Positions 8,644 to 17,779 of a stretch of DNA of 64,000 bases are shown here, piece after piece. Below the pieces are notes generated by a model. That model ran no database searches. It saw only the letters and a list, made by a program, of their open reading frames with translations, and was not told where the DNA came from. Location: contig CP081940.1 of NCBI GenBank assembly GCA_019823025.1, forward strand, positions 992,001 through 1,056,000, given 5' to 3'. Numbering within the stretch: the first letter of the stretch is position 1; each line of letters starts with the position of its first letter. The DNA comes from Methylophilales bacterium. Lineage in GTDB: Bacteria; Pseudomonadota; Gammaproteobacteria; Burkholderiales; Methylophilaceae. Both the position numbers and the translations under genes were made by a program.

Positions 8644-9552
8644 TTGCTCGATAAACCAGATAAAAAAAAGAATATCTTAATTGATGAATTTATTGATTAT
8701 TTGTGGCTTGAGGATGGCTTATCGAAGAATACGCTAAATAGTTATAGATTTGATTTGTATAATTTTATTGATTGGGTAAATCAAAATAAAACATTAGATT
8801 TAGAAAGTGTTACTAGATCAGATATTCAACAATATCTGTCATTTAAGTTCCCATTTTCAAAAGCCCGAAGTATTTCAAGGCTGCTTTCAACTTTGAGGAG
8901 GTTTTATAGGTTTCTATATCGAGAGAAAAAGATAACTAGTGATCCCACCTTGCAAATACAAAAACCAAAAATTCCAAAGTCACTACCTAAAAGTTTAAGT
9001 GAGGATGAGGTAGAAAGTTTATTAGATGCACCTGATGTCAATATCGATATTGGGTTGAGAGATAAGGCTATGATTGAACTTTTGTATGCCTGTGGACTTA
9101 GGGTGACTGAGCTGGTTAGTATTCAATTGACTGAATTAAATCTTGTTGATGGCGTTATTCGAGTTACTGGTAAAGGAGATAAAACTCGTTTGGTTCCAAT
9201 GGGTGAGGAAGCAATGGATCATATTCAGAGATATCTTTCATCAGCAAGGGAAAATATTTTAAAAAATAAAAAATCAAAATATTTATTTGTAACGCACCAT
9301 GGGCAGTCTATGACGCGACAAACTTTTTGGCACTCATTAAAAAAATATTCTATTATTGCTAATATTAAACAATCTATTTCTCCACACATTTTGCGACATG
9401 CATTTGCAACTCACTTAATAAATCATGGGGCAGATTTAAGAGTAGTTCAAATGTTGTTAGGCCATAGCGATATTTCTACAACACAAATATATACTCATGT
9501 TGCACGAGAGAGGTTAAAAGCAATTCATAAGTCTCATCATCCAAGAGGGTAA
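8644..9552 (+). CDS. xerD: Tyrosine recombinase XerD
   Basis: Site-specific recombinase that, with XerC, resolves chromosome dimers at dif, 302 aa. The N-terminal SAM-like core-binding domain includes LSKNTLNSYRFDL. The catalytic domain shows ACGLRVTELV (Arg), GKGDKTR (Lys), HILRHAFATHL (HxxR), LGHSDISTTQIYTHV (His and Tyr nucleophile). It starts at TTG 8644. XerD rather than XerC is by overall resemblance. Confidence 0.88.
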   Translation: MLDKPDKKKNILIDEFIDYLWLEDGLSKNTLNSYRFDLYNFIDWVNQNKTLDLESVTRSDIQQYLSFKFPFSKARSISRLLSTLRRFYRFLYREKKITSDPTLQIQKPKIPKSLPKSLSEDEVESLLDAPDVNIDIGLRDKAMIELLYACGLRVTELVSIQLTELNLVDGVIRVTGKGDKTRLVPMGEEAMDHIQRYLSSARENILKNKKSKYLFVTHHGQSMTRQTFWHSLKKYSIIANIKQSISPHILRHAFATHLINHGADLRVVQMLLGHSDISTTQIYTHVARERLKAIHKSHHPRG

Positions 9553-9900
9553 CTAGCGCTCAAGAATAATGCCAACTTGATCAGCATCAGGAAGTATTTT
9601 CTGTTTCGCTATCCTAAGTCTAATCTTCTTGAATGGAAAATCATGCTTGAGTTTCTTAATAATTTCCTCACCAAACGGTTCTAAAAGATGAAATTTATGA
9701 TTATTTGCTATTGACACTATAGATTCCCTAACTTGCGCATAATCAACTGTTTTTGATATATCATCAGAATCAAAAATTTGATTACCACTCAGCTCTATAT
9801 CTATATCAATAATTAATTCTTGTTCGGTAGCTCTTTCCCATTCAAAGTAACCTATCTTAGTATTTACCTTTAGTTTTTGAAGAAAAATATGGTTAGTCAT
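9553..9900 (-). CDS. folB: Dihydroneopterin aldolase FolB
   Basis: Folate-pathway enzyme cleaving 7,8-dihydroneopterin to 6-hydroxymethyl-dihydropterin and glycolaldehyde, 115 aa. Motifs: FLQKLKVNTKIGYFEWERATEQ, a DYAQVRESI segment with the conserved Tyr, and HFHLLEPFGEEI. It is convergent with xerD with no gap and divergent from plsY; in other Proteobacteria folB and plsY are often neighbours. Confidence 0.92.
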   Translation of the reverse strand: MTNHIFLQKLKVNTKIGYFEWERATEQELIIDIDIELSGNQIFDSDDISKTVDYAQVRESIVSIANNHKFHLLEPFGEEIIKKLKHDFPFKKIRLRIAKQKILPDADQVGIILER

Positions 9901-9935
9901 TAATGGATTATGATTTTTGAAATATAATAGTTTAT

Positions 9936-10526
9936 ATGATAAATCAGTTATTAATAATCTTGTTTGCTTATTTAGTGGGTTCTGTTTCCTCTGGAATTAT
10001 TGTTAGTCAAATTTTTAACTTACCTGACCCAAGAACAATAGGATCAAAAAATCCTGGTGCTACTAATGTGATGAGAAACGGAAATAAAAAAGCAGCGATT
10101 TTTACTTTATTGGGGGACTTATTAAAAGCTATATTAGTCTTGGCTATTGCAGAATATTTAGGCTTCAATGATTTAATAATTGTCTGTGTCGCACTGGCAG
10201 TTTTAATTGGGCATATTTATCCAATTTTTTATAAATTCCAAGGCGGTAAGGGAGTTGCAACAGCAATAGGAATTCTAATTGCACTAAATTTTAAATTGGC
10301 TCTAATCGTAGCTAGTATTTGGCTATTAGTTTTTGGTATTTGGCGCTACTCCTCATTAGCAGCAATTGTGGCAGCCATTTCAGCTCCCATCATTGCAATC
10401 TTTATATTGAGGGATCAATCTTTATACTGTATTGCCTTCACGTTAATCACAATAATAATTCTTTTCAAGCACCAGGCAAATATAAGAAAATTGTTATCTG
10501 GTACGGAATTAAAATTTAAAAAATAG
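9936..10526 (+). CDS. plsY: Glycerol-3-phosphate acyltransferase PlsY
   Basis: Membrane enzyme that uses acyl-phosphate to acylate sn-glycerol-3-phosphate, 196 aa with about five hydrophobic segments. The three family motifs are present: GSVSSGIIVSQ, SKNPGATNVMRNGNKKAA, and GHIYPIFYKFQGGKGVAT. It is convergent with tsaD, whose last base is adjacent. Confidence 0.95.
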   Translation: MINQLLIILFAYLVGSVSSGIIVSQIFNLPDPRTIGSKNPGATNVMRNGNKKAAIFTLLGDLLKAILVLAIAEYLGFNDLIIVCVALAVLIGHIYPIFYKFQGGKGVATAIGILIALNFKLALIVASIWLLVFGIWRYSSLAAIVAAISAPIIAIFILRDQSLYCIAFTLITIIILFKHQANIRKLLSGTELKFKK

Positions 10527-11531
10527 TTAAATTTCAGTGAGCTTCCATCTGGGTTTGACTGAAAATGAATAATTTTCTTTAGGACGCATATTTAATCTAA
10601 GTGACCCAGCAAGTGCAATCATTGCACCGTTATCCGTACAAAAAGTTAAATCCGGAAAAAAGTACTCAAATTCGTTTTGGTTACATTCGACTATGATCTT
10701 CTTTCTTAAGGTTTTATTCGCCCCAACCCCTCCAGAAATGATTACTCTTTTTAAGCCTTCTTGTTTTAATGCTTGGATTGTTTTTTTCACTAAAACATCC
10801 GTAATTGAATCCTCAAATGCGTATGCGATGTCAGCTTTAATTTCTTTTGTTAATTTTTTTTGTTTTCTAACTAGGTATAAAACAGCTGTTTTGAGACCAC
10901 TGAAACTAAAATCAAGATCATTTGAATGCAAGAGTGGTCTTGGTAATTCAAAATGTTTTAATCCCTTTTCGGCTAATTTTGATAGAGCAGCTCCACCAGG
11001 GTAGCCTAAACCCAAAAGTTGAGCTGTTTTATCAAAGGCTTCCCCAGCAGCATCATCAAGAGTATCACCTATGATTTTATAGCTACCCAGTTCTTTCACA
11101 TGTATTAATTGTGAGTGGCCACCAGAAACTAGTAAAGCAATAAAGGGAAATTTAGGCTTTCTATCTTCGAGCATAGGTGCCAGTAAATGGCCTTCAAGAT
11201 GATGAATAGGAATAGATCTTATCCCTAATGCACACGCAAGAGACTCAGCCACACTACTTCCGACTAATAGCGCACCAGATAAACCAGGTCCAGATGTATA
11301 GGCGATTGCCTCGATATTTTGAATATTAATTTTACAATCTTTAAGTAAACCATGAATTAAAGGGATTATATAATTTATGTGATCACGCGAAGCAAGTTCA
11401 GGGACCACACCGCCATACTTGGCATGAAGTTTGATTTGTGAATAGAGTTTATGTCCTAATAATCCCTTTTCAGAATCATAAATTGCAACGCCAGTTTCAT
11501 CACATGATGTTTCAATACCTAAGATGAGCAT
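10527..11531 (-). CDS. tsaD: tRNA N6-adenosine threonylcarbamoyltransferase TsaD
   Basis: Transfers threonylcarbamoyl to A37 of ANN-decoding tRNAs with TsaB/TsaE, 334 aa, ASKHA fold. Seen: LGIETSCDETGVAIYD at the N-terminus, the metal-binding HHLEGHLLAP, LLVSGGHSQL, GEAFDKTAQLLGLGYPGG and ISGGVGANKTLR. It is divergent from rpsU, as in many Proteobacteria. Confidence 0.97.
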   Translation of the reverse strand: MLILGIETSCDETGVAIYDSEKGLLGHKLYSQIKLHAKYGGVVPELASRDHINYIIPLIHGLLKDCKINIQNIEAIAYTSGPGLSGALLVGSSVAESLACALGIRSIPIHHLEGHLLAPMLEDRKPKFPFIALLVSGGHSQLIHVKELGSYKIIGDTLDDAAGEAFDKTAQLLGLGYPGGAALSKLAEKGLKHFELPRPLLHSNDLDFSFSGLKTAVLYLVRKQKKLTKEIKADIAYAFEDSITDVLVKKTIQALKQEGLKRVIISGGVGANKTLRKKIIVECNQNEFEYFFPDLTFCTDNGAMIALAGSLRLNMRPKENYSFSVKPRWKLTEI

Positions 11532-11563
11532 GATTCAAGTTATCACTTTTTTATTGATATTAG

Positions 11564-11592
11564 TTGAAAAAAAAGCATATTAGCATTAAACT
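11564..11592 (+). promoter_or_regulatory. Predicted sigma-70 promoter of rpsU-yqeY(-dnaG)
   Basis: TTGAAA at 11564-11569 and TAAACT at 11587-11592 have a 17-base spacer, about 79 bases upstream of rpsU in the gap divergent from tsaD. Confidence 0.45.
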
Positions 11593-11670
11593 TACGCCTT
11601 TCAGTTTTACTAAGGTTAAATATCTTATTAACTCTGTTTAAATTACAACTTTATATTTAAGAGATAATTA

Positions 11671-11883
11671 ATGTCAACAATAAAAGTAAAAGAAAATGAG
11701 CCATTTGATGTAGCCTTGAGAAGATTTAAAAGACTTATTGAAAAAACTGGTCTATTAAATGATTTGAGGGCAAGAGAATTTTACGAGAAGCCTACATGGG
11801 TCAGAAAGCGTAAATCTGCTGCAGCTGTAAAAAGACAATACCGCAGACTCAGAAATCAAATGCTACCTCCTAAACTATTCTAA
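11671..11883 (+). CDS. rpsU: 30S ribosomal protein S21
   Basis: Small basic protein of 70 aa ([39 protein letters not shown]). First gene of the classic macromolecular synthesis order rpsU-(yqeY)-dnaG-rpoD. Confidence 0.97.
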   Translation: MSTIKVKENEPFDVALRRFKRLIEKTGLLNDLRAREFYEKPTWVRKRKSAAAVKRQYRRLRNQMLPPKLF

Positions 11884-11895
11884 TCTAGTCCTACC

Positions 11896-12345
11896 ATGGC
11901 ATTAAAAGAAAAAATTACTGTAGATATGCAAGACGCTATGCGCAGTAAAGATTCTGAAAAGTTAAATGCAATCAGGCTACTCCAGTCCTCAATTAAACAA
12001 AAAGAAGTTGATGATCGTGTTGAAATAGACGATACGATGATTCTTAATATTATCGAAAAAATGTTGAAGCAACGTCGTGATTCGATTGAAGCGTTTAAAA
12101 AAGCGAATAGAGATGATTTAGTTGCTAAAGAAGAGTTTGAAGTTCAGCTTTTGCAAACTTACATGCCCGAACCCCTTTCCTCAGAAGATGTTGAAAAAGA
12201 AATTGATAGCGCAATTAAGGCCGCAGATGCAAAAAGCATGAAAGATATGGGGACAGTGATGAATGCAGTCAAATTAAAAGTGTCAGGCAGAGCGAATATG
12301 GCAGAAGTCTCTCAAAAAATTAAAGAAAAATTAACTAACGCCTAA
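11896..12345 (+). CDS. yqeY: GatB/YqeY domain protein
   Basis: 149 aa, full-length match to the YqeY family (MALKEKITVDMQDAMRSKDSEKLNAIRLL, IEKMLKQRRDSIEAF, YMPEPLS, KDMGTVMNAVK). The fold resembles the tRNA-binding tail of GatB; the exact role is unsettled. It sits between rpsU and dnaG, a common Proteobacterial arrangement. Confidence 0.93.
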   Translation: MALKEKITVDMQDAMRSKDSEKLNAIRLLQSSIKQKEVDDRVEIDDTMILNIIEKMLKQRRDSIEAFKKANRDDLVAKEEFEVQLLQTYMPEPLSSEDVEKEIDSAIKAADAKSMKDMGTVMNAVKLKVSGRANMAEVSQKIKEKLTNA

Positions 12346-12383
12346 TTATCTCTATTTCATCATTATTAAGATAATATTCTATA

Positions 12384-14105
12384 ATGATCCCAGAATCCTT
12401 CATCAATGAATTATTAAATAGAGTCGACGTTGTTGATATTATTGATAAAAGGGTGCCCTTAAAAAAAGCAGGTGCAAATTTCGTCGCTTGCTGTCCTTTT
12501 CATCAAGAAAAAACCCCTTCATTTTCTGTTAGCCCATCAAAACAGTTTTATCATTGTTTTGGTTGTGGTGCACATGGCTCTGCTATTGGTTTCCTAATAG
12601 ATCATGATGGCCTTAATTTTATTGATGCGGTTCACGAATTAGCAAAAGTTGCTGGTCTGACAGTCCCAAATCAGATTGATGAAAAGCCAGAAAAAAAGAA
12701 AGAAAATCTTGTCCTAGAAGATGCATTAATTTTAGCTAAAAAATATTACCAAACAAAGCTTAAGGGCTCACCTCTTGCAATTAAGTACTTAAAATCGAGA
12801 GGGTTAACAGGAGAAATTGCAAAAGAATTCTCTATCGGGTTTGCTCCTGAAGGATGGAATAATTTAAATGAGGTATTTAAAGATTATGATAACGATGCAT
12901 TAATTAAGTCAGGTCTAATCGTAAAAAATGACAAAGGGAAAAGATATGATCGCTTCAGAAATAGAATTATGTTTCCAATTTATAATGCAAAAGGGCAATT
13001 AGTTGGCTTTGGAGGTCGTGTTATAGATGAAAATGATACGCCGAAATATTATAACTCTCCAGAAACAGCACTATTCCAAAAAAGTTATGAGCTCTATGGA
13101 TTGCTTGCCGCAAGAAAGGCCATAAGAGAAAAAGGTTACGTTCTTGTAGTTGAGGGCTATATGGATGTAGTTAGTTTAGCTCAACACAATGTTCGTAATG
13201 TTGTAGCAACATTAGGCACTGCAACAACAAACTTCCACATCAAAAAATTAATGCGATATACGTCTGAGATAATATTTTGTTTTGATGGCGATAACGCTGG
13301 AAAATCTGCTGCCTGGAGAGCAATGAAAAATTCATTGACATCTGTAACCGATGAAGTGCAATTAAAGTTCTTATTTCTTCGTGATCAACATGATCCAGAT
13401 TCTTATGTAAGAGAAAACTCCAAAGAGCAATTTGAAGGTTTAGCGAAAAATGCAATGCCATTAACAGAATATGTCATTCAATCTTTAACACAAAACAATG
13501 ATTTGACCAGCCAAGAAGGTCGTGTCAAATTTCTTAATGAAGTGGAACCCATAATAAATGAAATGGCTTCTGAAAAATTATCTTTTTTGTTTAAAAAAAG
13601 AATATCTGTTTTGCTAGATTTAACATTAAACGAGATTGATAATCTCATTAAAGTTAAAAATAAAAGAACTTTGAAAGCTCCAATACAGCAATTAAAGAGG
13701 CAAACGACGTCGGTGGTAAAAAGGTTTGTAATATTATTAATTTTGAATCCTAAATTAATAGAAAAATCGGATAAAGACATCTCTTGGGGAGAATCATTAG
13801 ATGAGCAGCTAGCTCAAGCATGCATTTCAAAGATTTTAGTTGATGAAAACCATAACACAGCTTCTATCTTTCACTATTTGAGTAATCGATTCGACAATTA
13901 TTTTATTGATGAAATTAAATCACAAGTGTTGAACTTTGATGAAGAAATAAGTCCTACAAATGAATTTATTGGTTTAAGAGAAAAAATTAAACAATCAAAA
14001 TTACAGGCATCAAATAAATCAAAACTAGATGCCATTAAACATAAAAGTTTTGATACATTAACTCCTGAAGAAAAAGAGTTTTTAAAAGAGTTCACCAAGA
14101 GGTAA
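12384..14105 (+). CDS. dnaG: DNA primase DnaG
   Basis: Synthesises RNA primers at the replication fork, 573 aa. The zinc-binding domain is at the N-terminus (CCPFHQEKTPSFSV ... FYHCFGCGAHG). The catalytic core contains RFRNRIMFPI and the Toprim motifs VVEGYMDVVSL and FDGDNAGKSAAWRA. The C-terminal helicase-binding part is divergent and rich in Lys/Leu. Confidence 0.96.
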   Translation: MIPESFINELLNRVDVVDIIDKRVPLKKAGANFVACCPFHQEKTPSFSVSPSKQFYHCFGCGAHGSAIGFLIDHDGLNFIDAVHELAKVAGLTVPNQIDEKPEKKKENLVLEDALILAKKYYQTKLKGSPLAIKYLKSRGLTGEIAKEFSIGFAPEGWNNLNEVFKDYDNDALIKSGLIVKNDKGKRYDRFRNRIMFPIYNAKGQLVGFGGRVIDENDTPKYYNSPETALFQKSYELYGLLAARKAIREKGYVLVVEGYMDVVSLAQHNVRNVVATLGTATTNFHIKKLMRYTSEIIFCFDGDNAGKSAAWRAMKNSLTSVTDEVQLKFLFLRDQHDPDSYVRENSKEQFEGLAKNAMPLTEYVIQSLTQNNDLTSQEGRVKFLNEVEPIINEMASEKLSFLFKKRISVLLDLTLNEIDNLIKVKNKRTLKAPIQQLKRQTTSVVKRFVILLILNPKLIEKSDKDISWGESLDEQLAQACISKILVDENHNTASIFHYLSNRFDNYFIDEIKSQVLNFDEEISPTNEFIGLREKIKQSKLQASNKSKLDAIKHKSFDTLTPEEKEFLKEFTKR

Positions 14106-14151
14106 GTGATTAATTTTAATATATTTTTAAATTTATTGAAGTAATGAGTAA

Positions 14152-14180
14152 TTGATTTAAATAAGATATTTTGATAAAAT
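14152..14180 (+). promoter_or_regulatory. Predicted sigma-70 promoter of rpoD
   Basis: TTGATT at 14152-14157 and TAAAAT at 14175-14180 are 17 bases apart in the 128-base gap between dnaG and rpoD. This would give rpoD a promoter of its own. Confidence 0.5.
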
Positions 14181-14233
14181 CCATCACTCAAATTTATTTG
14201 CAGCATCATTCCTAAATTTACTTAGAGGTAACC

Positions 14234-16186
14234 ATGGCAAGACCTAGAAAGAACCCCGCTGATAAAAAAACTAAAAGTGTTACCCGAGTAAAAAAATTAA
14301 AAGATCTACTATCAGGTCAAACTACCCCTCAAGAAGCTGAAAACCGCAGAATGCAGTTAAAAGCCCTCATTATAATGGGTAAAGAAAGAGGTTATCTTAC
14401 ACATTCGGAAATCAATGATCACCTTCCTGATGAAGTTTCTGAAAGTGAGCAAGTAGAAGGAATTATTGGCATTATAAATGATATGGGAATTATGGTTTAC
14501 GATGAAGCTCCTGATGCAGAAGCTTTATTAATGTCAGACGCCCCCGCTCCCGTTACGGATGAGGAAGCTGCAGAGGAAGCTGAACAAGCATTAACTACAG
14601 TTGATTCTGATTTTGGAAGAACAACAGATCCAGTTCGAATGTATATGAGAGAAATGGGTACTGTTGATTTATTGACGCGAGATGGCGAAATTGAAATCGC
14701 TAAAAGAATAGAAGAGGGTCTAAGATTGATGGTTCAAGCAATCTCTGCTTCTCCTGGAATTATAAACGACTTGATGAAAATGGCTGACAAGGTTCGTAAA
14801 AATGAATTAGGGGTTGATGAGTTTGTTGATGGATTGATTGATGTCGAAGCTGAAAAAGAATTAGCGAAAGTTGAAGCTGCTCTTGAAACAGCCGCTGACG
14901 ACGATGCCGAAGAAGATGACGATCAAGACGATACAGGTAAAGCAAGTGGGATGTCAGAGGAAGACCTTAAGGTCTTTACTAAAGAAGTTTTAAAACGTTT
15001 CAGTTCAATAAAAAGATCCCATAATAAATTAGAAGCTTTGAGAAAACAAAAAAAATGGATGGATGATCCTGAGTATAAAAAACATCAAGACTCTATAGTA
15101 AAGGTACTAGTAAATTTTAGATTTTCATCAAAATTTGTCGAAGTTTTGTGTGACAAGATTAGAATTTTTATTAAGAATATTAGATACCATGAAAGAGAAA
15201 TTATGGAATTCTGTGTCCATGAATCAAAAATGCCAAGGGGACATTTTATAAAAAGCTTTGCTGAGAATTCAACCAACCTCAAATGGCTAAAGACTGAATT
15301 AAAAGCTGATAAACCTTATGTAAAAAGAATGAAAGAGCTTAGGCACTCAATTACTGATCAGCAGAATAAGCTTATTGAAATTGAAGAAGAAACAGGCTTG
15401 ATAATTAAGAATTTCAAAGAAATAAATAAACAAATGACTAAGGGTGAGTTCAAGGCTAAAGTTGCTAAGAGAGAGATGATAGAAGCTAACTTAAGACTTG
15501 TTATTTCAATAGCAAAAAAATATACCAATAGAGGTCTGCAATTCTTAGATTTAATTCAAGAGGGGAATATTGGTCTAATGAAGGCTGTTGATAAGTTTGA
15601 GTATCGACGTGGGTATAAGTTTTCAACTTATGCGACATGGTGGATTAGACAAGCAATCACAAGATCCATTGCTGATCAAGCCCGAACAATCAGAATCCCC
15701 GTGCATATGATTGAAACAATTAACAAAATGAATCGTATTTCTAGACAAATACTTCAGGAAACCGGAGAAGAGCCAGAACCGTCAGAATTAGCAGAAAAAA
15801 TGGAAATGCCTGAAGAGAAGATACGTAAAATTTTAAAAATTTCAAAAGAACCAATCTCAATGGAAACTCCAATCGGAGACGATGAAGATTCACATCTAGG
15901 AGATTTCATTGAAGACCAGGGCACATTAACTCCTGCTGATTCTGCTATATATGGGAATCTAAGACATGTGACTTCTGATATTTTAGAAAGTCTAACTCCT
16001 CGAGAAGCTAAAGTCCTTAGAATGAGGTTTGGCATCGAGATGAATACAGACCACACATTAGAAGAGGTTGGTAAACAGTTTGATGTAACGAGAGAGCGTA
16101 TTAGACAAATTGAGGCTAAAGCGCTACGTAAATTAAGACATCCAACTCGATCTGAAAGACTTAAAACCTTTTTAGATAAAGATTAA
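14234..16186 (+). CDS. rpoD: RNA polymerase primary sigma factor RpoD
   Basis: Housekeeping sigma-70, 650 aa. Region 1.1 is at the N-terminus. Region 1.2 ([32 protein letters not shown]) precedes a non-conserved insertion with an Asp/Glu-rich patch at about residues 222-236. Regions 2.1-2.4 ([38 protein letters not shown]), region 3, and region 4.2 ([21 protein letters not shown]) are all intact. Confidence 0.98.
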   Translation: MARPRKNPADKKTKSVTRVKKLKDLLSGQTTPQEAENRRMQLKALIIMGKERGYLTHSEINDHLPDEVSESEQVEGIIGIINDMGIMVYDEAPDAEALLMSDAPAPVTDEEAAEEAEQALTTVDSDFGRTTDPVRMYMREMGTVDLLTRDGEIEIAKRIEEGLRLMVQAISASPGIINDLMKMADKVRKNELGVDEFVDGLIDVEAEKELAKVEAALETAADDDAEEDDDQDDTGKASGMSEEDLKVFTKEVLKRFSSIKRSHNKLEALRKQKKWMDDPEYKKHQDSIVKVLVNFRFSSKFVEVLCDKIRIFIKNIRYHEREIMEFCVHESKMPRGHFIKSFAENSTNLKWLKTELKADKPYVKRMKELRHSITDQQNKLIEIEEETGLIIKNFKEINKQMTKGEFKAKVAKREMIEANLRLVISIAKKYTNRGLQFLDLIQEGNIGLMKAVDKFEYRRGYKFSTYATWWIRQAITRSIADQARTIRIPVHMIETINKMNRISRQILQETGEEPEPSELAEKMEMPEEKIRKILKISKEPISMETPIGDDEDSHLGDFIEDQGTLTPADSAIYGNLRHVTSDILESLTPREAKVLRMRFGIEMNTDHTLEEVGKQFDVTRERIRQIEAKALRKLRHPTRSERLKTFLDKD

Positions 16187-16193
16187 AAATAAC

Positions 16194-16270
16194 GGGCTCA
16201 TAGCTCAGTTGGTTAGAGCAGAGGACTCATAATCCTTTGGTCCCAGGTTCGAGTCCTGGTGGGCCCACCA
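16194..16270 (+). tRNA. tRNA with CAU anticodon, probably tRNA-Ile2 (lysidine type)
   Basis: A complete 77-nt cloverleaf with encoded CCA. The acceptor stem is GGGCTCA/TGGGCCC, the D arm GCTCAGTTGGTTAGAGC, the anticodon stem GAGGA/TCCTT with loop CTCATAA, and the T stem CCAGG/CCTGG. CAU may be elongator Met or Ile2. I favour Ile2 because E. coli ileX lies downstream of rpoD and because the C4-G69 pair and the TTGGTC variable region resemble E. coli tRNA-Ile2. The initiator is unlikely because position 1 pairs normally and there is no GGG/CCC in the anticodon stem. Confidence 0.95.
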
Positions 16271-16386
16271 ATAAATACGCTTCGTTTACTTTGTGATTCT
16301 CACTGCCACATTGTTAACAAGATCCTCCTTTGAGAAATCTCTAGGTTTAGCAAGTTGGATAAACCCACCTATAAACAGTTGAAATT

Positions 16387-17034
16387 TTAATTAAGTATAT
16401 TTTTATATCTCCAAAGATACCATGCTGCAATTGACCTAAAAGGCTTCCACTCTTCTGAAATTTTAGATAACTCGCGCATGGTGAGAGGTGAAGTAATACT
16501 TTTAAAAAGAGAATAATTTTTTCTTAATGCAAAATCACTCACAGGGAATATATCGAGCTTTCCTAAATTGAATATCATTAGCATTTGTGCTGTCCACTCA
16601 CCGATTCCTTTAACCTTTGAAAGTTTCTTTACAATTTGTATATCATTCATCATTAAAAAACCTTGACGGTTTTCTAATTCTCCTTTTTTTACCTGCCTTG
16701 CTATTTCGATAATTGTTTTACATTTATTTAAAGAAAGTCCGCTTTCATTTAATTTGCTTTCAGGAGAAGCTAAAATTTTTTCTGCTGTTGGGAAGTTATT
16801 ATCAAAATTTTGTTTAAATCTATTTAAAATAGCAGTTGCTGAGGCCGGCCGTAATTGCTGAAAGATTACAGACTTGATTAAAGCTTGATAAGGTTCTAAT
16901 TCGATACTTAAATTAAGCTTGCAAGGCCCAACTGAGGATACTAATAAATTCCAATCTTGATCTAGGGAAGATAAAAACTTAGAGCCTTCTATACACTTTT
17001 TTTGATGATTACCACTTAATAAGTTTGCCCGCAT
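16387..17034 (-). CDS. DNA-3-methyladenine glycosylase II (AlkA-like)
   Basis: Base-excision repair glycosylase of the HhH-GPD superfamily, about 215 aa. The hairpin LSKVKGIGEWTAQMLMI and the following PVSDFALRK with the catalytic Asp are diagnostic. It lacks the N-terminal extra domain of E. coli AlkA, like the shorter bacterial enzymes. I use ATG 17034 (MRANLL); an upstream ATG at 17076 would lie deeper in the preceding SDR gene. It overlaps that gene by 26 bases. Confidence 0.85.
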   Translation of the reverse strand: MRANLLSGNHQKKCIEGSKFLSSLDQDWNLLVSSVGPCKLNLSIELEPYQALIKSVIFQQLRPASATAILNRFKQNFDNNFPTAEKILASPESKLNESGLSLNKCKTIIEIARQVKKGELENRQGFLMMNDIQIVKKLSKVKGIGEWTAQMLMIFNLGKLDIFPVSDFALRKNYSLFKSITSPLTMRELSKISEEWKPFRSIAAWYLWRYKNILN

Positions 17035-17698
17035 AATCAATATACTGTCCAGTATTTTGAATTGATAAATTTTCAATTTGTTGAATCATTCCAGAAACAC
17101 TTTCAATGACATCAATCCAGCCACCAGGACCACCCATGTCTGTTCTTACCCATCCAGGATGAAGTGTCATAGTAGCAATATTATGACTTTTTAGATCATG
17201 GGTAAGGCTTCTCATCATACTATTGAGAGCCGTTTTACTAGACCTATAGATATAAGATCCACCGCTGGTATTGTCATCAATACTTCCCATTTTACTAGTT
17301 ATAGAGACAACTTTTTTTTCATGACCCTGCATCACATTAGGCAAAAAGTTCTCAATAACCTCATAAGGACCAATGGTATTTGTAATAAAACTCTCTATCC
17401 AACTGTCTTTATTAACTGAGCTAAAACTACCTGATCGGTATATCCCAGCATTATTAATAAGAATATCAATAGGCGTATTTTTTAACTGATTTGCTAACCC
17501 TTGAATATTGTTTGTATTGCTCACATCTAACTGAAGTAATTGTACCGATGAATTTATTTTAGCGAAATTACTTAAATCATCAGACGAATTTAAGTTTCTG
17601 CAAGTCGCAATCACCTCATATTTTTTTGCTGTAAATTCTTTAACAAATTCTAAACCGAGCCCTCTATTAGCTCCTGTAATAAAAACTGTGCTCATCAA
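17009..17698 (-). CDS. Short-chain dehydrogenase/reductase
   Basis: 229 aa NAD(P)-dependent oxidoreductase of the classical SDR family. Seen: the nucleotide-binding TGANRGLGLEF, the NNAG motif, a catalytic Ser (SITSKMGS) and YRSSK (YxxxK). The substrate cannot be inferred. It overlaps the start of the alkA-like gene, so the two are probably co-transcribed. Confidence 0.88.
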   Translation of the reverse strand: MMSTVFITGANRGLGLEFVKEFTAKKYEVIATCRNLNSSDDLSNFAKINSSVQLLQLDVSNTNNIQGLANQLKNTPIDILINNAGIYRSGSFSSVNKDSWIESFITNTIGPYEVIENFLPNVMQGHEKKVVSITSKMGSIDDNTSGGSYIYRSSKTALNSMMRSLTHDLKSHNIATMTLHPGWVRTDMGGPGGWIDVIESVSGMIQQIENLSIQNTGQYIDYAGKLIKW

Positions 17699-17779
17699 AC
17701 AATAATCCCAAAAATTAAATATAAACTTAATATATCTTATTAAGTCTATAATTAGAATATTAATTGGAGGGTTACTATT

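Noticed and set aside
16271..16386. Gap between the tRNA and the alkA-like gene
   Set aside because: I looked for a further tRNA, terminator or small gene and found no convincing structure.
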